This document shows, piece after piece, positions 7,475 through 14,133 of a DNA stretch of 19,758 nt. Position 1 is the first letter of the stretch. Every line of letters begins with the position of its first letter. The translations under genes were made by a program, and so were the position numbers. The DNA is from Bacteroidales bacterium (GTDB lineage Bacteria; Bacteroidota; Bacteroidia; Bacteroidales; Paludibacteraceae), in the NCBI GenBank assembly GCA_900771035.1, contig CAAGML010000016.1, positions 1-19,758 of the forward strand, written 5' to 3'. The notes under the pieces are model-generated. The model searched no databases. It was not told where the DNA came from and saw only the letters and a program-made list of their open reading frames with translations.

Positions 7475-8272
7475 TCAAAACGGCTCCCTCTTTACCATCT
7501 TCAGCCTTACCCCCAACTCATCACAGACTCCCCTCAGCTCTTCCTCAAAATAAAATCCAATAGACCCGACGACGGCACAATCCATCTCCTCCCAACCCTC
7601 GAACCTGCACACATTCCTCTTCATGAATCTCCTGAAAGCCCCCGTCACCAACTCCCTGACATACTCATCATCTCTATGCTGACCCAACAACTTCGCAAAA
7701 CCCGCCAACCACCTGTTTGCCATCGGCTGACGGTAAACCCTCTCAACCACCTCCTGATAGCTCAACCCATACTCACCCTCCAGAATCTCCGTCAACCACT
7801 CAGGTGTCACCCCTTTGACATAATCCGAAATCAACTCCCTGCCCATAACCGCACCTGACCCCTCATCGCCCAGGATATAACCCCCTGCGTTGACTCTCCC
7901 CACCACCTTCACGCCGTCCCACAGCACCGCATTGGCACCTGTCCCCAAAATGCACACAATGCCCCTCGCCTCGCCCAGACTTCCCACCGCAGCACCCACA
8001 ATATCCGACTCAACACTCACATCCCGACATCCGCTTGCCTTCACCAGCTCCTCACGCACCACCTCGTTCACCTCCCCACCTATACACCCCGCACCGTAAA
8101 ACCTAATCCTCGTCACGCCTTTTATCCCGACTTCCGCCATCACCTCCGCCATCACTTCACGACTCTGCTGCGTCGCATTGATACCTGCCGTAACCACTTG
8201 ACGAACAATATTTCCGCCCTCAGCGAAAACCCATTTTGCCTTCGTCGAACCTGAATCTACTATCAATTCCAT
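7475..8272 (-). CDS. BadF/BadG/BcrA/BcrD-type ATPase, N-acetylglucosamine kinase-like
   Basis: About 265 residues of the actin-like ATPase superfamily. The N-terminus MELIVDSGSTKAKW is the phosphate-1 loop, ILGTGANAVLWDG the phosphate-2 loop, and GGYILGDEGSGAVMGREL the family block that binds the sugar/nucleotide in GlcNAc kinases. Likely reaction: ATP-dependent phosphorylation of an amino sugar in peptidoglycan or glycan salvage; substrate is inferred. The reading frame stays open upstream to 8332, but a strong -7 box (8298-8305) lies inside that stretch, so a start before it is unlikely. ATG at 8272 is chosen; ATG at 8284 would leave almost no leader. The protein ends at KREPF, where I expect relatives to continue several residues, so the C-terminus may be slightly short. 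It diverges from parA. Confidence 0.82.
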   Translation of the reverse strand: MELIVDSGSTKAKWVFAEGGNIVRQVVTAGINATQQSREVMAEVMAEVGIKGVTRIRFYGAGCIGGEVNEVVREELVKASGCRDVSVESDIVGAAVGSLGEARGIVCILGTGANAVLWDGVKVVGRVNAGGYILGDEGSGAVMGRELISDYVKGVTPEWLTEILEGEYGLSYQEVVERVYRQPMANRWLAGFAKLLGQHRDDEYVRELVTGAFRRFMKRNVCRFEGWEEMDCAVVGSIGFYFEEELRGVCDELGVRLKMVKREPF

Positions 8273-8286
8273 AAAAGTACTCATAT

Positions 8287-8329
8287 TAAATTTGCCGCAA
8301 AGGTAGAAAATTTTTCTGAAACAGGCAAA
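8287..8329 (-). promoter_or_regulatory. Promoter of the BadF-type kinase gene
   Basis: The minus strand has TTTG at 8326-8329, 20 bp, then TACCTTTG at 8298-8305, a full match to the Bacteroidota promoter form. The opposite strand reads TAAATTTG at 8287-8294, so the core TTTGCCGCAAA (8291-8301) is a palindrome with a -7 box on each strand. It fixes the start codon of the kinase gene downstream of 8298. Confidence 0.7.
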
Positions 8330-8348
8330 CAATCTCGGAATTTTTTAC

Positions 8349-8356
8349 TAACTTTG
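8349..8356 (+). promoter_or_regulatory. -7 box of the parA promoter
   Basis: TAACTTTG matches TAnnTTTG and ends 25 bases before the parA ATG. No clear TTTG -33 box lies at the right distance, so only the -7 element is supported. Confidence 0.5.
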
Positions 8357-8381
8357 CACCCAAATATATCATACAGTTTTT

Positions 8382-9158
8382 ATGGGTAAAATCATTGCTA
8401 TCGCTAACCAGAAAGGTGGTGTGGGCAAAACCACTACCTGCATCAATCTCTCTGCATCCTTGGCCAAACTTGGCAAGAAAGTCCTCCTCATTGATGCCGA
8501 CCCACAGGCTAATGCCTCGACAGGGTTAGGTATTGAAATCAAAGGACTTAACAAAACAATATACGAATGTCTCATCGGTGAGCTGGCTGTTGCCGACGCA
8601 GTCGTCCCTACTGACTACGACAACCTCTTTGTCCTCCCATCGCACATAAACCTGGTAGGCGCCGAAATCGAAATGATTAACATGGACGACCGCGAGATGT
8701 GTATGCGCAACATGCTGATGAACGTCCGTGACGACTACGATTACGTCATCATAGACTGCTCTCCGTCCCTCGGCCTGATTACGGTCAATGCGCTTTCAGC
8801 GGCAAATTCCGTCATTGTCCCTGTGCAATGCGAGTATTTTGCACTCGACGGCATCGCCAAACTCTTCAACACGATAAAGCTTATCAAAGAGTCCCTCAAC
8901 CCTTCGCTCATCATCGAAGGTTTCCTCCTCACGATGTACGACACCCGCCTCAAATACGCCAACCAAGTGGCTGACGAGGTGCGACACCACTTCGGCGACA
9001 TGGTCTTCACCACCATCATCCAACGCAACGTCAAACTCTCCGAGGCCACATCCTACGGACAACCTGCGCTTGTATATGACAAAGACTCCAACGGCGCAAA
9101 AAACCACATCGACCTCGCCAAAGAACTGATTAGCCGCGAAAACAAAGAACAAGCATAA
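8382..9158 (+). CDS. ParA/Soj-type chromosome partitioning ATPase
   Basis: 258-residue cytoplasmic ATPase. It opens with the deviant Walker A of the MinD/ParA family, KGGVGKTTT (11-19, with the signature lysine 11), then LLIDADPQANAS (Walker A') and YVIIDCSPSLG (Walker B), and lacks an N-terminal HTH, as in chromosomal Soj proteins. ATP-bound dimers bind DNA nonspecifically and ParB stimulates ATP hydrolysis, moving the replication origin region. The gene is first in a run with parB three bases downstream. A -7 box lies just upstream. Length and motifs are all normal for the family. Confidence 0.96.
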   Translation: MGKIIAIANQKGGVGKTTTCINLSASLAKLGKKVLLIDADPQANASTGLGIEIKGLNKTIYECLIGELAVADAVVPTDYDNLFVLPSHINLVGAEIEMINMDDREMCMRNMLMNVRDDYDYVIIDCSPSLGLITVNALSAANSVIVPVQCEYFALDGIAKLFNTIKLIKESLNPSLIIEGFLLTMYDTRLKYANQVADEVRHHFGDMVFTTIIQRNVKLSEATSYGQPALVYDKDSNGAKNHIDLAKELISRENKEQA

Positions 9159-9161
9159 AAA

Positions 9162-10067
9162 ATGGCCAATAACAACAACAAACTGAAACTCGGTCGTGGC
9201 CTTGACTCCTTGCTCGGGGCAAATTCCACTTCTAATACCAAACCTGCCGAGGCTGTCGGCTCAACCATCTTTGCCGAACTCCCAATCACGGAGGTTCACC
9301 CTAATCCCAACCAGCCTCGCACGGATTTCGACGAACAGGCACTAAACGAACTCGCTGACTCTATCCGCGAGAACGGCATTATAACACCTATCACAGTCCG
9401 CAAAATCGCCGACCACGATTACCAAATCATTGCCGGCGAGCGTCGTTACCGTGCAGCGCAGATTGCAGCCCTCACTAAAATCCCCGCCTATATCCGCGAG
9501 GTCAACGAGGACAAAGTGCTTGAGCTTGCCCTGATTGAGAACATCCAACGCGAAGACCTTAACGCCATCGAGATAGCTCTCTCATACAACAACCTTGCAC
9601 AATCCTTCTCGCTGACTCAGGAACAGATTGCCGAGCGTGTAGGCAAAAAACGCTCAACAGTCGCTAATTACCTCCGCCTGCTCAACCTTCCTGCCGAAAT
9701 ACAGCTTGGACTGAAAGACGGCAAAATCGAAATGGGTCACGCACGTGCCTTAGCCAGCGTTGAAAGCACTGAACGGCAACTTGAGATTTACAACAAGGTA
9801 CTTGCCGAAGGCGCAAGCGTGCGCCGTGCGGAACAACTTTGCACGTCCGACGACAAAGCCAAATCGTCTAAACCCTCGCCCATTCATACAAACGAAGTCG
9901 CTGACATCGAGGATGGTCTCAATATGATTATCGGCTCTAAAGTCAAACTGGCATACTCTGACAAAGGCAGTGGCAAAATCACCATCTCGTTCAAAAACGA
10001 TGACGAGTTTGAACGCCTGATGAAACTCTTTGAACGCCTCAAAGACACACCTTCCGACACACTGTGA
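9162..10067 (+). CDS. ParB/Spo0J-type chromosome partitioning protein (CTPase)
   Basis: 301-residue DNA-binding protein. After a short basic start (LKLGRGLDSLLG, 8-19, the ParA-contacting type of tail), the ParB/Srx N-domain runs from about 38 with GERRYRAA (92-99) and ENIQREDLN (126-134), both parts of the CTP-binding pocket. A helix-turn-helix follows at about 149-172 and the C-terminal dimerisation part ends the protein. It should load at parS sites and slide as a CTP-bound clamp. I found no parS-like 16-bp palindrome (TGTTTCACGTGAAACA type) in the window. It starts three bases after parA and is followed 16 bases later by the DUF5683 gene. Confidence 0.95.
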   Translation: MANNNNKLKLGRGLDSLLGANSTSNTKPAEAVGSTIFAELPITEVHPNPNQPRTDFDEQALNELADSIRENGIITPITVRKIADHDYQIIAGERRYRAAQIAALTKIPAYIREVNEDKVLELALIENIQREDLNAIEIALSYNNLAQSFSLTQEQIAERVGKKRSTVANYLRLLNLPAEIQLGLKDGKIEMGHARALASVESTERQLEIYNKVLAEGASVRRAEQLCTSDDKAKSSKPSPIHTNEVADIEDGLNMIIGSKVKLAYSDKGSGKITISFKNDDEFERLMKLFERLKDTPSDTL

Positions 10068-10083
10068 AGCGTTTTCCAAATTC

Positions 10084-10881
10084 ATGAAAAGCAGAACCTA
10101 CATATTGCTCATCTTTCTTCTCACCACCCGGTTCATTCTCGCACAAAATGAACTGAGCATAAGCATACCGGATTCTGCCGCAAAAATCGCCACCCCTCTC
10201 CCCCCTGCAACGAAAACATTCGTCAACCCCGACAAACCGGTCACAAAGTCAACCACTAACCCCGCCACGACCCCCCTTCCTTCCGACACTTCATTCATTC
10301 CCCCGAAAGCCGACTCCCCCCGAGTCTCCGACATTCCCATCATGATGAAGGACACCCTCCTGAACGCTAACGACACCGTCTTTGATGGCATTGAACCCCT
10401 TTACCTCCATTTCCACCCAAACCCACAGACCGCACTCTGGCTTGCCTTCACATTCCCGGGACTCGGTCAGATTTACAACCGCAAATACTGGAAACTGCCC
10501 ATCATCTACGGTCTCGGCGTGGGGATAGGTTACGCTATCTCCTACACCAACAACCTTTACAAGGACTACCTTGTCGGCTACCAGAGCTTCAGCAGTTCCA
10601 AACCAAACCCCTCCCTCTACGAACCCCTCATCCCCCAAAACTACCCAGAGGCGAACGTCGGCACATATCTGAAAAACCAGATGAACGATTACCGTCGTTA
10701 CCGTGATTTGTCAATAGTAGCTGCCGTCGCCCTCTATGCACTGACGATTGTTGACTCTTTCGTCGATGCGCAACTCTCCGATTTCGACATCTCTCCCGAC
10801 CTTACGATGAAAGTCAAACCTTCCATCGAAAAGGTCAACCAAGAGTCCTCCGTAGGTGTCGGAATGCAAGTCAATTTCTAA
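10084..10881 (+). CDS. DUF5683 membrane-associated protein
   Basis: 265 residues. The start is placed at 10084 because it gives a clean signal peptide (MKSRTYILLIFLLTTRFILAQ), whereas the longer frame from 10030 runs through the end of parB. Next comes a low-complexity Pro/Thr/Ser-rich linker of about 75 residues, then the DUF5683 core with FHPNPQTALWLAFTFPGLGQIYNRKYWK and a hydrophobic segment GLGVGIGYAISY. A later hydrophobic stretch (LSIVAAVALYALTIVDSFVDA) suggests a second membrane helix. The order parA-parB-DUF5683-lytic transglycosylase is, as I recall, common in Bacteroidales, which hints at a link between segregation and envelope growth, but the molecular function is unknown. Confidence 0.85.
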   Translation: MKSRTYILLIFLLTTRFILAQNELSISIPDSAAKIATPLPPATKTFVNPDKPVTKSTTNPATTPLPSDTSFIPPKADSPRVSDIPIMMKDTLLNANDTVFDGIEPLYLHFHPNPQTALWLAFTFPGLGQIYNRKYWKLPIIYGLGVGIGYAISYTNNLYKDYLVGYQSFSSSKPNPSLYEPLIPQNYPEANVGTYLKNQMNDYRRYRDLSIVAAVALYALTIVDSFVDAQLSDFDISPDLTMKVKPSIEKVNQESSVGVGMQVNF

Positions 10882-10905
10882 CCCGTCCTTTTTATTATCG
10901 AACTT

Positions 10906-12147
10906 ATGAAACGCCTTTTTATAATCTTACCAATTATTATCACTGTCTCAACGCTCCTTGCGCAAACGCAAGACACCGCCACGCCCGCACCAAAACCTGT
11001 CCCAGCCTACGATGCGGCACTCGACTCGCTTATCCACGATTTCTTCGTCCTCCGCGCCTTCCGGTCTGACTGCTCTTACTCTGACATTGATGCCACAACA
11101 TTCTGTTCGGATTCTATATACATACGCCGCCTTCAGAAACTTCCCAACGAGATGGAGATGCCTTTCAACCGTGAGGTGAAATCCTTCATCGAAATGTACC
11201 TCCGCAAACGCCGTCAGGTCAGTTATATGGTAGGTTTGGGCAACACCTATTATTTCAAAATGTTCGAGGAGACGCTTGCCAAATACGGAGTGCCGATGGA
11301 ACTATGCTACCTCCCAGTTATCGAAAGCGCCCTCAACGCACATGCCGTATCAAGCGCAGGTGCCGCAGGCCTCTGGCAATTCATGGTCACTACAGGTCGC
11401 CTCTATGGCCTTGAGGTCAACAGCCTTGTCGATGAGCGAATGGACCCCCTCAAATCCACCGACGCAGCCGCACGCTACCTCCGCGACCTCTACAAGATTT
11501 ATGGCGACTGGCACCTGGTCATCGCCGCCTACAACTGCGGTCCTGGTAATATCGCCAAGGCTATGCGCCGCTCGGGCAAAGACACCTACTGGGGCATCTA
11601 CCCCTATCTTCCAAAGGAAACCCGCGGCTATGTTCCAATCTTCATTGCCGCCAACTACGTGATGAACTACTACAACGAGCACAACATCTGCCCCGCCAAA
11701 TCTATATACAAATATGCCGTGGATACAGTCATGATTTCCGACCGTGTCCACCTCCGCCAGATTGCCGACGTCGCACAAATCCCATACGAGGAACTGCAAT
11801 TCCTCAACCCGCAATATAAAAAAGGCATCATTCCTGGAAACATAAAACCATACCCTCTCATCCTCCCTCTCGCCAACATCAATGCCTACGCACTCAACCG
11901 CGACAGCATCCTCAACTACATGCCTGAACTCTCCAACCGCCTTGAACAAGTCACCGCAGGCAACTCATCAGGAAACACCAAAGCATCTTCTGACAACGGC
12001 AGCTGCATATACTACAAAGTCCGAAAAGGCGACACACTCTCCTCCATCGCCCGCAACAAACGCACAACCGTGGCAAAACTCCAGAAATGGAACAACCTCC
12101 GCTCAACAACCATACGTGTCGGCCAAACCCTCAAAATCTACAGATAA
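10906..12147 (+). CDS. Membrane-bound lytic transglycosylase D-like protein with LysM domain
   Basis: 413-residue exported enzyme. It has a signal peptide (1-20, ending TLLAQ) and no lipobox cysteine, unlike E. coli MltD. The SLT domain covers about 125-270: catalytic Glu140 sits in LPVIESALN, followed by AGAAGLWQFM and AAYNCGPGNIAKAM, the typical GLWQ and AYNxG motifs. One LysM domain closes the protein (about 367-413, YYKVRKGDTLSSIA through VGQTLKIYR), giving peptidoglycan binding. It cleaves glycan strands to 1,6-anhydroMurNAc ends during wall remodelling. It lies 24 bases after the DUF5683 gene and 8 bases before the MerR gene, so cotranscription is likely. Confidence 0.92.
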   Translation: MKRLFIILPIIITVSTLLAQTQDTATPAPKPVPAYDAALDSLIHDFFVLRAFRSDCSYSDIDATTFCSDSIYIRRLQKLPNEMEMPFNREVKSFIEMYLRKRRQVSYMVGLGNTYYFKMFEETLAKYGVPMELCYLPVIESALNAHAVSSAGAAGLWQFMVTTGRLYGLEVNSLVDERMDPLKSTDAAARYLRDLYKIYGDWHLVIAAYNCGPGNIAKAMRRSGKDTYWGIYPYLPKETRGYVPIFIAANYVMNYYNEHNICPAKSIYKYAVDTVMISDRVHLRQIADVAQIPYEELQFLNPQYKKGIIPGNIKPYPLILPLANINAYALNRDSILNYMPELSNRLEQVTAGNSSGNTKASSDNGSCIYYKVRKGDTLSSIARNKRTTVAKLQKWNNLRSTTIRVGQTLKIYR

Positions 12148-12155
12148 CCGGAAGG

Positions 12156-12536
12156 ATGCCCAAAGAAATAACAAAGAAATATTACTCCATCTCTGAAGTC
12201 GCCCAACTGACCGGCATTGAGGAAACCACCCTCCGCTTCTGGGAAAAAGAGATTCCCCAACTCTCTCCTCCACGCACCAAAGGCAACACACGCCGCTATC
12301 GCCAGGAGGATATTGACATCGTCTGTCAGATAAAATTCCTCACCGAGACCTGCCTTTACACCCTCGAAGGCGTTCGCAAATGCCTTGCCGCCAATTCCTC
12401 CAAAGTTGCCAACATCACCAAGGCAGCCAACCACCTTCTCAAAGCCCGGCAGGAACTGCTCGCCATCCGCCGTGAACTCAACGAAATCTCCGCCTTTCGC
12501 GAAGAAATGATTATAGACAATACAGAACAACAATAA
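12156..12536 (+). CDS. MerR-family transcriptional regulator
   Basis: 126-residue DNA-binding protein. The start at 12156 is set by GGAAGG just before it and by homology; the longer frame from 12087 overlaps the end of the transglycosylase. Residues about 8-75 (YYSISEVAQLTGIEETTLRFWEKEIP to the RRYRQEDIDIVCQIKFL segment) form the MerR winged-helix domain, and a coiled segment (LLKARQELLAIRRELNEI) provides dimerisation. No effector-binding domain or metal-binding cysteine pattern is seen, so this is the small MerR type found widely in Bacteroidota beside lytic transglycosylase genes. Target genes are unknown. The stop lies two bases before the CPBP gene. Confidence 0.88.
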   Translation: MPKEITKKYYSISEVAQLTGIEETTLRFWEKEIPQLSPPRTKGNTRRYRQEDIDIVCQIKFLTETCLYTLEGVRKCLAANSSKVANITKAANHLLKARQELLAIRRELNEISAFREEMIIDNTEQQ

Positions 12537-12538
12537 CA

Positions 12539-13339
12539 ATGAAAACACTCTTTAAGGCATTCGGCATTTTCTGCCTCCTCGGTATCGCCTACTCAATTCT
12601 CCAAACCACTCTTGCCTTGACCGTCCCCCAATGGACATCCTCAATCACAGGCCTATATGTCTTGCAATCCCTATCCTTGATAGTAGTCTTCGGACTTTCA
12701 GCCTATTGGGGAATACGTGCCACAGAACACACCGAACCTCTGCAGGCAGTAGGTTTCCGCACTACCCTACCCTCCCGCAACGCCCTCCTTGCAGCAGCAC
12801 TCTCAGTAGTCGCACTCCCTTTCGTCGTATATACCGAAGAACTCAACGAACAACTCCCCCTGCCTGACATTTTCATAATGATGGAGCAGATGGCGCTTGT
12901 CATCACTGAGCGCATGATGAACACATCATCCTACAGCCGCCTCATCCTCAACATCATCGTCATTGCCGCCGTTCCTGCCATCTGCGAAGAGATAATGTTC
13001 CGTGGCTGGATACAACGCCGCCTCACCGGTCTTATGAACCACCACACCGCCGTCTGGGTAACAGCCATAATCTTCTCCGCCATCCACCTACAGTTCCTTG
13101 GCTTCTTCCCCCGCCTCTTCCTCGGCCTTATACTTGGCTATGCCTACTACTACACACGCTCCCTTTGGGCATCTGCGCTCATGCACTTCCTCAACAATAG
13201 CTTGGCAGTAATCACGGCATTCCTGACCTACAACAAACTCATCGAAGAACCCCAACCCTCTGCCCCCCTCGCCATAGCCTCCCTCGCCCTCTCCATCACT
13301 CTAATCTACTTCCTCTCAAAAGCACCCCAAAAACAATAA
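12539..13339 (+). CDS. CPBP-family intramembrane metal-independent glutamic protease (Rce1/Abi type)
   Basis: 266-residue polytopic membrane protein with about seven hydrophobic segments. The three family motifs are present: EEIMFR (150-155, EExxxR), FSAIH (179-183, FxxxH) and HFLNN (216-220, HxxxN), so the catalytic glutamate pair and histidines are intact. Family members process prenylated or other membrane-bound proteins, and in some bacteria give bacteriocin self-immunity; the substrate here is unknown. It begins two bases after the MerR gene and is the last gene of the run that starts at parA. After its stop the base composition drops sharply towards AT. Confidence 0.9.
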   Translation: MKTLFKAFGIFCLLGIAYSILQTTLALTVPQWTSSITGLYVLQSLSLIVVFGLSAYWGIRATEHTEPLQAVGFRTTLPSRNALLAAALSVVALPFVVYTEELNEQLPLPDIFIMMEQMALVITERMMNTSSYSRLILNIIVIAAVPAICEEIMFRGWIQRRLTGLMNHHTAVWVTAIIFSAIHLQFLGFFPRLFLGLILGYAYYYTRSLWASALMHFLNNSLAVITAFLTYNKLIEEPQPSAPLAIASLALSITLIYFLSKAPQKQ

Positions 13340-13362
13340 TGCGATATATCAATTCCTACCCC

Positions 13363-13538
13363 AATATCAGTCTCAGTATTTCAACAAAAAATCAACCCAC
13401 CACCTCCCTATGTCTCACACCATACCCCTTTATATAAATGTTAATATATATAATATATTATATAAATATATTTATATATAAAACATACTATCTACACACC
13501 TACCATACATTTTTTATTGAAATACTGAGACTGATATT
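13363..13538. repeat. 30-bp inverted repeat around an AT-rich core
   Basis: The left arm (13363-13392, beginning AATATCAGTCTCAGTATTTC) is the reverse complement of 13509-13538 at 29 of 30 positions. The arms enclose about 116 bp, including a run of nearly pure A/T. The right arm is also the start of the dispersed repeat copy B. The form resembles a small non-autonomous element or the remains of one, but I could not see a clear target-site duplication outside the arms. Confidence 0.65.
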
Positions 13539-13618
13539 GACCCACCACCACACCTGCTCACCCTCTCAGCTCACCCCAAAGACGTAGCCAATGCAAACCA
13601 TAGACGTACCCATGACCT
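13510..13618. repeat. Dispersed ~110-bp repeat, copy B
   Basis: Second copy of the repeat at 1836-1946, same orientation, most conserved from GACGTAGCC through ATGCAAACCATAGAC to TGACCT. It ends 11 bases before the stop of the nuclease-like gene. Its first 29 bases also form one arm of the local inverted repeat. Confidence 0.75.
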
Positions 13619-13629
13619 GGCAACTGTCT

Positions 13630-14133
13630 TTATATAATGATTGTTGCCTCGGGATACAACACAAAATGAAGTTTCCTAAACTGTTCCATCTCGTCCTTCA
13701 TATTATAGTTGAAATGTGGAAATTCCCTATTCGCTATGTATGCCCTACGAATTTTGAAATCTGTATAAACATTTTCCGAAAGAAAATGCCGTATAGTGTT
13801 CTTCAACTGTTTAATAGCTGAAGAGTTTGCCCCGTGCCTTCTGTCCTTCAACTCGACGAATGCTATCATTCGCTTCTCGCCAACAAGAAGCATTCCGTCA
13901 CAACTCTCCTCCTTATCAACACCGTTGCTTTTATAAATAATGATATTGTAATCAATAGGCACAAACTCAAACATATACCCTTCCCTGTTCACAATTGTTG
14001 CATTCCACCTTATATTTTCGTCTGTTGTTGTGTATGCAGGGGTATCATTTTCTCCATCAACAATGCCGCACAATAACTCATAATGCTCAGGTTCAACCCT
14101 ATATCTCAAACTCAGGAAATCCACTTTACTCAT
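13630..14133 (-). CDS. Small protein with PD-(D/E)XK-type nuclease motif, partner of the upstream ATPase
   Basis: 167 residues, no signal peptide or membrane helix. I do not recognise a named family. The centre reads ESCDGMLLVGEKRMIAFVEL followed by KDRR: Asp79-Gly, a hydrophobic strand, then Glu94-Leu-Lys96, with Gln109 in the next helix (AIKQLKN). That spacing fits the Asp...Glu-x-Lys core of PD-(D/E)XK nucleases. The C-terminal part (RRAYIANREFPHF, then KLHFVLYPEATIII) gives further strands. The ATG overlaps the ATPase stop by 8 nt (ATGAGTAA), so the two are almost certainly coupled and work together. The gene is clearly AT-richer than the CPBP and LpxH genes. A nuclease effector is the leading reading; a non-catalytic protein with the same fold is possible. 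Confidence 0.7.
   Translation of the reverse strand: MSKVDFLSLRYRVEPEHYELLCGIVDGENDTPAYTTTDENIRWNATIVNREGYMFEFVPIDYNIIIYKSNGVDKEESCDGMLLVGEKRMIAFVELKDRRHGANSSAIKQLKNTIRHFLSENVYTDFKIRRAYIANREFPHFNYNMKDEMEQFRKLHFVLYPEATIII

Larger units (their letters stand above)
13340..13629. other. AT-rich gene-free stretch with nested repeats
   Basis: 290 bp between the CPBP stop and the nuclease-like gene stop. From left to right it holds one arm of an inverted repeat (13363-13392), an AT-only core of mixed TATA runs with a perfect palindrome TATAATATATTATA (13449-13462), the other arm (13509-13538), and copy B of the dispersed repeat (13510-13618). I see no tRNA, no DnaA-box cluster and no supported coding region. 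Confidence 0.6.

Noticed and set aside
11350..11949. 199-residue minus-strand frame opposite the lytic transglycosylase
   Set aside because: It covers the catalytic domain of a well-supported gene on the other strand and matches no family I know.
13429..13490. AT-rich core as a replication origin near parAB
   Set aside because: No cluster of DnaA boxes (TTATCCACA) and no dnaA, dnaN or gidA-type neighbours are present; parAB alone is not enough.
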